Assembly: GCF_000744095.1 (NCBI RefSeq)
Contig: NZ_JQLI01000001.1
Span: 2,480,001-2,544,000, forward strand
DNA: 64,000 nucleotides
Direction of reading: 5' to 3'
Origin: Cupriavidus necator A5-1
Lineage (GTDB): Bacteria > Pseudomonadota > Gammaproteobacteria > Burkholderiales > Burkholderiaceae
Below the pieces are notes generated by a model. That model searched no databases, was not told the origin of the DNA, and worked only from the letters and a program-made list of their open reading frames with translations. Positions 1 through 8,159 of the stretch are shown here, piece after piece; within the stretch, counting starts at the first letter, position 1, and every line of letters starts with the position of its first letter. The position numbers were made by a program, and so were the translations under genes.

Positions 1-105
1 CGGAGGCAGTGCGCAGCCACCAAGCAGCGTGGCGCAGCACAGCAGCAGCGAATTGGCGCGCAGGCGGCGATGGAGCGGGAGCGCGGCGTCTGTCGGCGAT
101 GGCAT
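1..105 (-). CDS. partial lipoprotein (N-terminus only)
   Basis: The first 35 codons of a minus-strand gene that runs off the left edge of the window. The reading frame is open from the ATG at 105 to base 1. It shows a positively charged stretch (HRRLR), a hydrophobic core, and a lipobox ending LLGGC at residues 27-31, so this should be a lipid-anchored protein exported by Sec and matured by signal peptidase II. Nothing beyond the signal sequence is present, so the function cannot be named. It lies downstream of sodC on the same strand. Confidence 0.55.
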   Translation of the reverse strand, partial: MPSPTDAALPLHRRLRANSLLLCCATLLGGCALPP

Positions 106-127
106 GGCTGTCGGCGGGTCTGGTTTG

Positions 128-156
128 CCCCCCTCTCCCACATGCGGGAGAGGGGG
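128..156. repeat. dispersed palindromic intergenic repeat, copy 1
   Basis: A GC-rich hairpin with arms CCCTCTCCC and GGGAGAGGG around a CATG-containing loop, between sodC and the preceding lipoprotein gene. Almost the same sequence, including the preceding TGGTTTGC, occurs at 4711-4745. It is therefore a dispersed intergenic repeat, not a gene-specific terminator, although it could act as a transcription barrier. Confidence 0.6.
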
Positions 157-213
157 AACACCGGCGAGTTCGCCAAACTTCGCGCCAAACTTCGCCAGCC
201 GTTCGAAACGCGG

Positions 214-810
214 TCAGGAAGCCGCCACCACCCCACAAGCAATGCGCCCGCCAGCATTACCCGTCGGTTGCGTCTTGTAATCGTCCGGGTCCTTGTGCAC
301 CACCACCGCGCGGCCGATCACGCTGTTGGCGCCGGTGCCCACGGTCAGGTCCGGCAGCAGCATGCTGACGCGCACGTTGCCGCTGGCGTCAGCGGTCACG
401 TTGTTCATGTCACCGGCGTGATGGTCGGGCATGGTCATCTGGCCATGCGGCTTGCCGGTCGGGTTGAAATGCCCGCCGGCGCTCATCGCGTCAGGCGCGG
501 AGCAGTCGCCCTTCTCATGAACGTGGAAGCCGTGGACCGTGTTGGGCGGCAGGCCCGTGATTGCCGCGCTCATCAACACGCCGCCGGGCTGCTGCTGGAA
601 GGTCACGGTGCCGGCGGTATTGGTGCCGCTCTTGGGCTGGAGCGTCGCACTCGCCCGGGTCGGACCGGATGTCGTGGACGCGCTGGCTGCCGCCGGGGCT
701 GCGGCAGCCGCGCCGGATGAGGCCGAGGAGCTCTTGCTGGAACCGGCGCAGCCGGCCAGTGCCACGGTCGCGGCGATGCAGGCAGCCAGGGGGGTAAGCA
801 ATTGTTTCAT
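214..810 (-). CDS. sodC: Cu/Zn superoxide dismutase, lipoprotein-like export signal
   Basis: Converts superoxide to oxygen and hydrogen peroxide outside the cytoplasm. The start at 810 is preceded by AGAGGA and gives a signal sequence with a lipobox-like VALAGC near residue 20, so the enzyme is probably anchored in the envelope; a serine/alanine-rich linker follows. Family signatures are intact: HVHEKGDC and GGHFNP supply copper and zinc ligands, HAGDM gives further ligands, and GRAVVVH with GNAGGRIACG form the C-terminal metal and disulfide region. Length is 198 residues, normal for bacterial SodC with a linker. A longer start at 867 exists but would place extra charged residues before the signal peptide. 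Transcribed away from the neighbouring LysR gene by a 132-bp gap. Confidence 0.93.
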   Translation of the reverse strand: MKQLLTPLAACIAATVALAGCAGSSKSSSASSGAAAAAPAAASASTTSGPTRASATLQPKSGTNTAGTVTFQQQPGGVLMSAAITGLPPNTVHGFHVHEKGDCSAPDAMSAGGHFNPTGKPHGQMTMPDHHAGDMNNVTADASGNVRVSMLLPDLTVGTGANSVIGRAVVVHKDPDDYKTQPTGNAGGRIACGVVAAS

Positions 811-942
811 CGGAATCCTCTTCTGGTCGTGATTTCGGATGAAACAGTATAGGTCGGCCGGTGCCATGACGGCTTTCCGGTTTTGTCCTACCTGGCGTTA
901 CCTGTCAGCCTGGCTTACCGATTACGACCAAGGCTGCGCGCG

Positions 943-1878
943 TCAGGCCGCCACCGCGAGCCGCTGCTGTGCCGCACCAAAATGCGGATGGCGCGAGAAC
1001 AGGTCCGCCGCCCAGTTGACGAACACCCGCACCTTGGCCGACAGGTGCCGGTTCTGCGGGTACATCGCCGAGATCGGCAGGTCATCGGTCTGCCAGTCGG
1101 CCAGGATCTCCACCAGCCGGCCGCTGTTCACGTAGGGCTCGGCCATCGCGCGCGAGATGCGGGCCACGCCGTGGCCTTCCAGCGTGCAGCTCACGTAGAC
1201 CTCGGCATCGTTGGTAGAGATGGCCGAGGGCAGCAGCACCTCGCTGCGTTCCATGCCGCGCGCCATCGGCCAGGGCATTTCGCGGCCATTGCGGTTGGAC
1301 AGATAGTTCACCGCCTTGTGCTGCGCCAGCTCGGCCAGGTCGCGCGGCGTGCCGAAGCGGTTCAGGTAGATGGGCGAGGCGTAGAAGGCCAGCTGCACGT
1401 GGCCGATGCGGCGAGCCACCATCGATTCATCCACCGGCGCGCCCACGCGCAGCACCACGTCCACGCCTTCCTGCAGCAGGTCGATGGGCTTGCCGTTGGT
1501 GGTCAGTTCCAGCTTCAGGTCCGGATAGGCCTGGAGGAAGTCTTGCAGGTTGGGCACCAGCATCATTTGCGCCAGTACCACCGTGGTGTCCACCGACAGC
1601 GTGCCGCGCGGCGAGTTGTTCTGCCGTGTCAGCGACTGCTCGGCTTCCTCGACATCGGCGAGGATGCGCACGCAGCGTTCGTAATAGGCCGCGCCGTCGT
1701 TGGTCACGCTGATGCGGCGCGTGGTCCGGTGCAGCAGCTTGACGCCCAGGTGGGTTTCCAGGTTCTGGATCAGGCGGGTCAGCGTGGCCTTGGGCAGGTC
1801 CAGCGATTCGGCGGCACGCGCAAAGCTGCCGACGTCCACGACCCGGGTGAATGCCTGCATTGATACGAGACGGTCCAT
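943..1878 (-). CDS. LysR-family transcriptional regulator
   Basis: A 311-residue regulator with the usual LysR plan. The N-terminal winged helix-turn-helix (about residues 1-60, with GSFARAAESLDLPKATLTR as the recognition region) is followed by a linker helix and a periplasmic-binding-protein-like effector domain. It is divergent from the hydrolase at 2319 with about 440 bp between, the arrangement in which LysR proteins often control the neighbour. Two in-frame ATGs (1878 and 1860) are possible; the upstream one preserves the full first helix. The ligand cannot be inferred. Confidence 0.88.
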   Translation of the reverse strand: MDRLVSMQAFTRVVDVGSFARAAESLDLPKATLTRLIQNLETHLGVKLLHRTTRRISVTNDGAAYYERCVRILADVEEAEQSLTRQNNSPRGTLSVDTTVVLAQMMLVPNLQDFLQAYPDLKLELTTNGKPIDLLQEGVDVVLRVGAPVDESMVARRIGHVQLAFYASPIYLNRFGTPRDLAELAQHKAVNYLSNRNGREMPWPMARGMERSEVLLPSAISTNDAEVYVSCTLEGHGVARISRAMAEPYVNSGRLVEILADWQTDDLPISAMYPQNRHLSAKVRVFVNWAADLFSRHPHFGAAQQRLAVAA

Positions 1879-2318
1879 GATGAGGTTCCGACGATAGATC
1901 CGAACGGCGATGCCGCCCGCGCTCGTGGCGCGCGCGGCCGTTGCTGGTTGTTGTTATGGGATTCTGCCGGCTGGCTGGCACTGGACGCGCGCGCTGGCTG
2001 GGCGCGTTGCTCCGGCATGGGTTTATCAGGGCGTCCGGTGCCGCAGGGGTAATCCCCGCCTCCGACCGGGCGCGCACAGGACACCGGACCGCCGCGCGTG
2101 CCGAGAGCCGGAGTGAATCACAATTCCCAAGACCTTGTCATGCGTGGGGATTTGGGCTGCGGCAGGCGATCGCGGCGGTCATGACAGCACTGTTGCCGAT
2201 TATTCCAATCTCGGAACAGTGCATTGGCGATCTCTTGCTTTATCCCATCCTCGTCAATCACCATAATCCGTTGCATCGCAACACTCAAGCGCATCGTTTC
2301 CCCCGTGCGCCGGACGTC
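1879..2318. other. long intergenic region, no gene recognised
   Basis: A 440-bp stretch between the divergent LysR gene and hydrolase gene. An open frame continues upstream of the hydrolase start, but its translation is arginine- and histidine-rich without family features, so it is probably untranslated. The region should contain both promoters. No convincing inverted repeat was picked out by eye. Confidence 0.4.
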
Positions 2319-3233
2319 ATGCCACAGAAGCCAGGCCACCGCCCCCATGCCGCCGCCAACACAGCCGGCCAGGCGCAGCCACGCGTGGCCGAGCATACGG
2401 TGACCAGCGACGGACGCGAGATTTCGGTGTGCGTGTGCTACCCGGCGGGCTATCCCGCGCCGGGCGCCGACGCGGCGGCCTTGCTGCCCTGGCTGGTGTA
2501 CCTGCATGCCGGCGGCTTTGTCGATGGCGGCCTGGAGCGGGCGCGCAAGCTGGTGCAGGACCTGGCCGGCGCGGTGCCGGCGGTGGTGGTGACGCCGGCA
2601 TACTCGCTGGCGCCGGACCATCCGTTCCCGGCGGCGCCGGAGGACGCGCACAGCACGGTGCAATGGGTGCTGCGCAACGCCCGGCGCCTGAAGGTGGACA
2701 AGACCCGCTTTGCGCTGGTGGGCGAAGAGGCGGGCGGCAACCTGGCGATCGCGCTGGCGCAGATACTGCGCGACCGCGGCACCGCGCAGCCGCGCGGGCA
2801 GTGGCTGATCCGCCCGGTAACGGACCCGTGCCTGCAGCACGCCTCCGGCGCTGGTTTCGACGGTGGGCAGGTGCCGATGGAAACGCTGCGGCGCCTGGCC
2901 TGCAACTATCGCGACTACCTGCCCACGCCGGCGGACACGGTGCATCCGTATGCCGCGCCGGCGCTGGCATCACGGCTGGCGGGGCTGCCGCCCACGCTGG
3001 TCCAGGTAGCGGAATACGACGCGCTGCGTGCCGAAGGCGAAGCCTTCGCCGAGCGCCTGGGCAAGGCCGGCGTGCCTGCCCAAGCCATGATCATGCCCGG
3101 CGCCTGCGGCGACGGCGTGGAAGAGGCCCATGACAGTTGTCAGGCATGGGTCGACGAAGGTGCGCGGTTCCTGCGGCGATGTCTGGCCGCGGCCGACGAT
3201 ACCTCATCCCTGACTGAACGCCGGCCTGCCTGA
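2319..3233 (+). CDS. alpha/beta hydrolase of the HSL/acetyl-esterase type, apparently lacking the nucleophile
   Basis: A 304-residue protein with the hormone-sensitive-lipase-like fold. The oxyanion motif is HAGGF (residues 63-67; usual form HGGGF), the SLAPDHPFPAAPEDA segment is typical of the family, and the aspartate region AEYDALRAEG is kept (Asp234). The nucleophile elbow, normally GDSAGGN, reads GEEAGGN (residues 135-141), so Glu stands where the catalytic serine should be, and the usual His-containing motif near the C-terminus is not obvious. The fold is recognised with confidence, but classical esterase activity is doubtful. The start at 2319 gives an N-terminus of family length; longer in-frame starts add sequence that does not look protein-like. 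Confidence 0.8.
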   Translation: MPQKPGHRPHAAANTAGQAQPRVAEHTVTSDGREISVCVCYPAGYPAPGADAAALLPWLVYLHAGGFVDGGLERARKLVQDLAGAVPAVVVTPAYSLAPDHPFPAAPEDAHSTVQWVLRNARRLKVDKTRFALVGEEAGGNLAIALAQILRDRGTAQPRGQWLIRPVTDPCLQHASGAGFDGGQVPMETLRRLACNYRDYLPTPADTVHPYAAPALASRLAGLPPTLVQVAEYDALRAEGEAFAERLGKAGVPAQAMIMPGACGDGVEEAHDSCQAWVDEGARFLRRCLAAADDTSSLTERRPA

Positions 3234-3450
3234 ACGCAGCCGGCCTGGAGCCGAGCCCCCCGGCTGAGCCGCTCCAGACTACCGCCAGCCGGCTCTGCTT
3301 CGGCCAGAGCCAGGACCGCCGCAACACGGTAGCGGTCCTACGTCCGACCATCAGATTGGCCATTGTTTCGGTCCGCCCTCGCGGACCGGCAGGCGGCGTT
3401 CGGCCATTTGCTTTTCCGGTTGAAGAAAACCCGAACCAGGAGTTTGAGAA

Positions 3451-4695
3451 ATGCAGCAGCAGAAAATACGTACCCTGATCGCCCTAGCCATCGTCGTGGT
3501 GCTGGGCGCCGGCGTGGCCGCCGCGGCCCTGCGCGGGGCGTGGCATGGCGGCGAAGCCCATGCCAACACCCCGCCGCCCGCGCCGGCCATTGAAGTGGCC
3601 GCCGCGGTCGGCCAGACCATCACCGAGTGGGACGAATTCTCCGGCCGCCTGGAGGCGGTCGAGAGAGTGGAGATACGCCCGCGCGTCGGCGGCACCATCG
3701 ACGCCGTGCACTTCCGCGAAGGCGCGCTGGTAAAGAAGGGTGATCCGCTCTTCACCATCGACCCGCGTCCTTATGCCGCGGAAGTGGCTCGCGCCGAAGC
3801 CGCGCTGGCCGCCGCGCAGGTGCGCGCCGCCCACGCCCAGAGCGAACAGACGCGCGCCCAGCGGCTGCTGGATGACAACGCGATCTCGCGCCGCGAATTC
3901 GACGAGCGCATCAACGCCGCCCGCGAAACCGGCGCCAACGTCCGCGGCGCGCAGGCACAGCTGGAAACCGCGCGCCTGAACCTGGCCTACACCCGCATCA
4001 CCGCGCCGGTGGCCGGACGCGTCTCGCGTGCCGAGATCACCGTCGGCAACCTGGTGGCACCGGGCGCGGCCTCGCCGGCGCTGACCACGGTGGTGTCGGT
4101 GTCGCCGGTCTACGCCAGCTTCGAGATCGACGAGCAGAGCTACCTGCGCTACACCGCGCCCGGCGCGGGCGGCGGCCAGGCCAACCTGCCGGTCTACCTG
4201 GGCCTGGCCAATGAGGACGGCCATCCGCACGAAGGCAAGATCCAGTCGGTCGACAACCGCCTCGACCCGCGCAGCGGCACCATCCGCGTACGCGCGGTGT
4301 TCGAGAACGACGACGGACGCCTGCTGCCGGGCCTGTACGCCAAGGTCAAGCTGGGCGGCGGCGCGCCGCACCCGGCGGTGCTGGTCAATGACCGCGCCAT
4401 CGGCACCGACCAGGGCAAGAAGTTCGTGCTGGTGCTGGACAAGACCAACAAGCTGGTCTACCGCGAAGTCGAGCTCGGACCCAACTACGAAGGCCTGCGC
4501 GTGATCCGCAAGGGCGTGAAGGCGGGCGAGACCATCGTCGTCAACGGCCTGCAGCGCGTGCGGCCGGGCGATACGGTGCAGCCGAAGACCGTGGCGATGG
4601 CTTACCGCAGCGAACTGGAACCGCGCGGCAACACGCCGGAGCGCAAGCAGGCCGCGAGCGAGAAGGGCGAGGGTGAGGCAAAGCCGGTGAGTTAA
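3451..4695 (+). CDS. RND efflux periplasmic adaptor subunit (MexE/AcrA family)
   Basis: Membrane-fusion protein that links an inner-membrane RND pump to an outer-membrane channel. It has 414 residues with an N-terminal membrane anchor (ALAIVVVLGAGVAAAAL), then the barrel-sandwich hybrid half-motifs (EIRPRVGGTIDAVHFREGALVKKGD and the returning YTRITAPVAGRVSRAEITVGN segment) flanking a helical hairpin rich in Ala, Glu and Arg. The beta-barrel and membrane-proximal domains follow. AGGAG lies just upstream of the ATG. First gene of a three-gene operon with the pump at 4974 and outer membrane factor at 8159; the family resemblance is to MexE/BpeE. The C-terminal tail is charged and poorly conserved. 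Confidence 0.93.
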   Translation: MQQQKIRTLIALAIVVVLGAGVAAAALRGAWHGGEAHANTPPPAPAIEVAAAVGQTITEWDEFSGRLEAVERVEIRPRVGGTIDAVHFREGALVKKGDPLFTIDPRPYAAEVARAEAALAAAQVRAAHAQSEQTRAQRLLDDNAISRREFDERINAARETGANVRGAQAQLETARLNLAYTRITAPVAGRVSRAEITVGNLVAPGAASPALTTVVSVSPVYASFEIDEQSYLRYTAPGAGGGQANLPVYLGLANEDGHPHEGKIQSVDNRLDPRSGTIRVRAVFENDDGRLLPGLYAKVKLGGGAPHPAVLVNDRAIGTDQGKKFVLVLDKTNKLVYREVELGPNYEGLRVIRKGVKAGETIVVNGLQRVRPGDTVQPKTVAMAYRSELEPRGNTPERKQAASEKGEGEAKPVS

Positions 4696-4710
4696 GTCAT
4701 GCGAGCCGAT

Positions 4711-4830
4711 GGTTTGCTCCCCTCTCCCGCATGCGGGAGAGGGGCCGGGGGAGAGGGCAGGAGCTTCGGCGAAGTGCCGGTGCTTAAACCACCCCTCTCC
4801 CTAGCCCTCTCCCCTGAGGGGAGAGGGGAC
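4711..4830. repeat. dispersed palindromic intergenic repeat, copy 2 with extra hairpins
   Basis: Within the 278-bp gap between the adaptor and pump genes, the palindrome CCCTCTCCC-GCATGC-GGGAGAGGG recurs nearly as at 128-156, including the preceding TGGTTTGC. A second hairpin of CCCTCTCCCC/GGGGAGAGGG type follows at about 4805-4828. The region reads as nested copies of a mobile palindromic repeat family. It splits the efflux operon and could modulate readthrough or mRNA stability. Confidence 0.6.
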
Positions 4831-4973
4831 CGGCCTGATGAACATTTAATGCCGTCGCCCCTGGCAATCGCCTGAACTCGCAGACCGAGCGTCCGTAGTT
4901 TTTATCGTTCCCCAAGCAGCAGATGGTGCCCGCCACGGCGGGCCGCCAGGGGATCGCTTTAGCAGAGACCAAC

Positions 4974-7900
4974 ATGAATCTCTCAAAATTCTTTATCGAC
5001 CGCCCCATCTTCGCGGGGGTGCTGTCGGTGCTGATCTTCCTGATTGGCGCCATATCGATGTTCAAGTTGCCGATCTCGGAGTACCCGGAAGTGGTGCCGC
5101 CTTCGGTGGTGGTGCGCGCGCAGTATCCGGGCGCCAACCCGAAGGTGATTGCCGAGACGGTGGCTTCGCCGCTGGAAGAGCAGATCAACGGCGTCGAGGA
5201 CATGCTCTACATGTCGTCGCAGTCCAACAGCGACGGCCTGCTCACGCTGACCGTGACCTTCAAGCTGGGCACCGACCCGGACAAGGCCCAGCAGCTGGTG
5301 CAGAACCGCGTGTCGCAGGCCGAGCCGCGCCTGCCGGAAGACGTGCGGCGCCTGGGCATCACCACGGTCAAGAGCTCGCCGGACCTGACCATGGTGGTCC
5401 ACCTGGTCTCGCCCAACGACCGCTATGACATGACGTACCTGCGCAATTACGCGGTGATCAACGTCAAGGACCGCCTCGCGCGGATCCAGGGCGTGGGCCA
5501 GGTGCAGCTGTTCGGCTCGGGTGACTACGCCATGCGCGTGTGGCTCAACCCCGAGAAGATGGCCGAGCGCCAGCTCGCCACCAGCGACGTGGTCAAGGCC
5601 ATCCGCGAGCAGAACGTGCAGGTGGCGGCCGGCGTGATCGGCCAGTCGCCGTCGCTGCCGGGTGCGGACCTGCAACTGTCGGTCAATGCGCAGGGCCGCC
5701 TGAGCACGGTGGAGGAGTTCGGCGACATCGTCGTGCGCACTTCCGCCGACGGCGCCGTGACCTACCTGAAGGACATCGCCCGCATCGAGCTGGGCGCGTC
5801 CGAGTACGCGTTGCGCTCGCTGCTGGACAACAAGCCTGCCGTGGCCATCCCCATCTTCCAGGCGCCTGGCTCGAACGCCATCCAGATCTCGGATGACGTG
5901 CGCAAGACCATGGAAGAACTGAAGCAGAACTTCCCGGACGGCATCGACTACAGCATCGTCTATGACCCCACGCAGTTCGTGCGCCACTCGATCGAGGCGG
6001 TGACGCACACGCTGTTCGAGGCCATCGCGCTGGTGGTGCTGGTGGTGATCCTGTTCCTGCAGACCTGGCGCGCGTCGATCATCCCGCTGCTGGCGGTGCC
6101 GGTGTCGATCGTCGGCACCTTCGGGCTGATGCATGCGTTCGGCTTCTCGATCAATGCGCTGTCGCTGTTCGGGCTGGTGCTGGCGATCGGTATCGTGGTG
6201 GACGATGCCATCGTGGTGGTGGAGAACGTCGAGCGCAATATCGAGGAAGGGCTGACGCCGAAGGAGGCTACCTACAAGGCCATGCGCGAGGTCAGCGGCC
6301 CCATCATCGCCATCGCGCTGACGCTGATCGCCGTGTTTGTGCCGCTGGCCTTCATGACCGGCCTGACCGGCCAGTTCTACAAGCAGTTCGCGCTGACGAT
6401 CTCGATCTCGACCATCATCTCCGCGTTCAACTCGCTGACGCTGTCGCCGGCGCTGTCGGCACTGCTGCTGCGCAGCCACGACGCGCCCAAGGACTGGCTG
6501 TCGCGCTGGATGGACCGTGTGTTTGGCGGCTTCTTCAAGCGCTTCAACAGCTTCTTCGGCCGCAGCGCCGAAAGCTATGGCCGTGGCGTGAAGGGGGTGA
6601 TCCGTCGCAAGGGCTCGGTGTTCGGCGTCTACGCGGTGATGCTGGCGCTGACCTGGGGCGTGTTCCAGCTCGTGCCCAAGGGCTTCGTGCCGGCGCAGGA
6701 CAAGCAGTACCTGGTGAGCTTTGCCAAGCTGCCTGACGGCGCCACGCTGGACCGCACCGAGGACGTGATCCGCAAGATGAGCGAGATCGCGCTCAAGCAC
6801 CCGGGCGTGGAATCGGCGGTGGCCTTCCCGGGCCTGTCGATCAACGGCTTCACCAACAGCCCGAGCGCCGGCATCGTGTTCGCCACGCTCAAGCCGTTCG
6901 ACGAGCGCAAGAGCGCCGAGCTGTCGGGGGCGGCCATCGCCGCGGACCTGAACAAGAAGTACGCGGCGATCCAGGACGCCTTTATCGCGGTGTTCCCGCC
7001 GCCGCCCGTGCAGGGCCTGGGCACCATCGGCGGCTTCAAGCTGATGATCGAGGACCGTGCCGCGCTGGGCTATGACGCGCTGTTCGAGGCGACCAATGCG
7101 TTTGCCAACAAGGCGCGTGCCACGCCCGAGCTGGCCGGCATTTTCAGCAACTACCAGGTCAACGTGCCGCAGCTCGACGTCAAGCTCGACCGCGTCAAGG
7201 CCAAGCAGCTGGGCGTGCCCGTGACCGATGTGTTCGACACGCTGCAGACCTATCTTGGCTCGGCCTACGTCAACGACTTCAACAAGTTCGGCCGCACCTA
7301 CCAGGTCAAGGTGCAGGCAGACGCGCCGTTCCGCGCCCATGCCGAGGACATCCTGCAGCTCAAGACGCGCAACGCCGCCGGCGACATGGTGCCGCTGTCG
7401 TCGCTGGTGCAGGTAAAGCAGGGCTTCGGCCCGGACAGCGTGGTGCGCTACAACGGCTTTACCGCCGCCGACATGAACGGCGGACCCGCTCCCGGCTTCT
7501 CGTCGGGCCAGGCCCAGGCCGCAGCGGAGCGCATTGCCGCCGAGACCCTGCCCAAGGGCATCAAGTTCGAATGGACCGAGCTGACCTACCAGGACATCCT
7601 GGCCGGCAATGCGGGCGTGTGGATCTTCCCGCTGTGCGTGCTGCTGGTGTTCCTGGTGCTGGCCGCGCAGTACGAAAGCCTGACGCTGCCGCTGGCGGTG
7701 ATCCTGATCGTGCCGTTGAGCCTGCTGGCGGCAATGACCGGCGTGTGGCTCACGCGTGGGGACAACAACATCTTCACGCAGATCGGTTTCATCGTGCTGG
7801 TGGGGTTGTCAGCGAAGAACGCGATCCTGATCGTGGAGTTCGCACGCGAGCTCGAGCATCACGGCCGCACCGTGGTGCAGGCCGCGATCGAAGCCAGCCG

Positions 7901-8159
7901 GCTGCGTTTGCGCCCGATCCTGATGACCTCGTTCGCGTTCATCATGGGCGTGGTGCCGCTGGTGGTATCGAGCGGTGCCGGCGCGGAGATGCGCCATGCG
8001 ATGGGCGTGGCGGTGTTCGCGGGCATGCTCGGCGTGACGTTCTTCGGGCTGTTCCTGACGCCGGTGTTCTATGTGGCGCTGCGCCTGCTGGCCACACGTG
8101 GCCAGCGCCGCGCGGCTACGCAAGAGCAGGGCGCACGCCTGACCGCATCGGCTGAATAA
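4974..8159 (+). CDS. RND multidrug efflux pump, inner-membrane permease (MexF/HAE1 family)
   Basis: Proton-driven trimeric pump that exports hydrophobic and amphiphilic compounds. It has 1061 residues, the expected size, opening with MNLSKFFIDRPIFAGVLS, the canonical HAE1 start. The two-fold repeat is visible: TM1, a large periplasmic loop, TM2-6 with the family motif GLVLAIGIVVDDAIVVVE (TM4, including the proton-relay aspartates), TM7, a second large loop, and TM8-12 ending in FFGLFLTPVFYV. The start at 4974 is chosen over an in-frame GTG 51 bp upstream because it matches the family N-terminus. The last codon overlaps the start of the outer membrane factor gene. Confidence 0.95.
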   Translation: MNLSKFFIDRPIFAGVLSVLIFLIGAISMFKLPISEYPEVVPPSVVVRAQYPGANPKVIAETVASPLEEQINGVEDMLYMSSQSNSDGLLTLTVTFKLGTDPDKAQQLVQNRVSQAEPRLPEDVRRLGITTVKSSPDLTMVVHLVSPNDRYDMTYLRNYAVINVKDRLARIQGVGQVQLFGSGDYAMRVWLNPEKMAERQLATSDVVKAIREQNVQVAAGVIGQSPSLPGADLQLSVNAQGRLSTVEEFGDIVVRTSADGAVTYLKDIARIELGASEYALRSLLDNKPAVAIPIFQAPGSNAIQISDDVRKTMEELKQNFPDGIDYSIVYDPTQFVRHSIEAVTHTLFEAIALVVLVVILFLQTWRASIIPLLAVPVSIVGTFGLMHAFGFSINALSLFGLVLAIGIVVDDAIVVVENVERNIEEGLTPKEATYKAMREVSGPIIAIALTLIAVFVPLAFMTGLTGQFYKQFALTISISTIISAFNSLTLSPALSALLLRSHDAPKDWLSRWMDRVFGGFFKRFNSFFGRSAESYGRGVKGVIRRKGSVFGVYAVMLALTWGVFQLVPKGFVPAQDKQYLVSFAKLPDGATLDRTEDVIRKMSEIALKHPGVESAVAFPGLSINGFTNSPSAGIVFATLKPFDERKSAELSGAAIAADLNKKYAAIQDAFIAVFPPPPVQGLGTIGGFKLMIEDRAALGYDALFEATNAFANKARATPELAGIFSNYQVNVPQLDVKLDRVKAKQLGVPVTDVFDTLQTYLGSAYVNDFNKFGRTYQVKVQADAPFRAHAEDILQLKTRNAAGDMVPLSSLVQVKQGFGPDSVVRYNGFTAADMNGGPAPGFSSGQAQAAAERIAAETLPKGIKFEWTELTYQDILAGNAGVWIFPLCVLLVFLVLAAQYESLTLPLAVILIVPLSLLAAMTGVWLTRGDNNIFTQIGFIVLVGLSAKNAILIVEFARELEHHGRTVVQAAIEASRLRLRPILMTSFAFIMGVVPLVVSSGAGAEMRHAMGVAVFAGMLGVTFFGLFLTPVFYVALRLLATRGQRRAATQEQGARLTASAE

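Noticed and set aside
943..1878. LysR gene as a dedicated regulator of the RND efflux operon (MexT/BpeT-like)
   Set aside because: Its N-terminus does not resemble MexT-type regulators, and a divergent hydrolase gene lies between it and the efflux genes.
4983..7340. Long minus-strand open frame (785 codons) opposite the RND pump gene
   Set aside because: Histidine/arginine-rich translation without family features; it is the antisense shadow of a high-GC gene whose own frame is clearly conserved.
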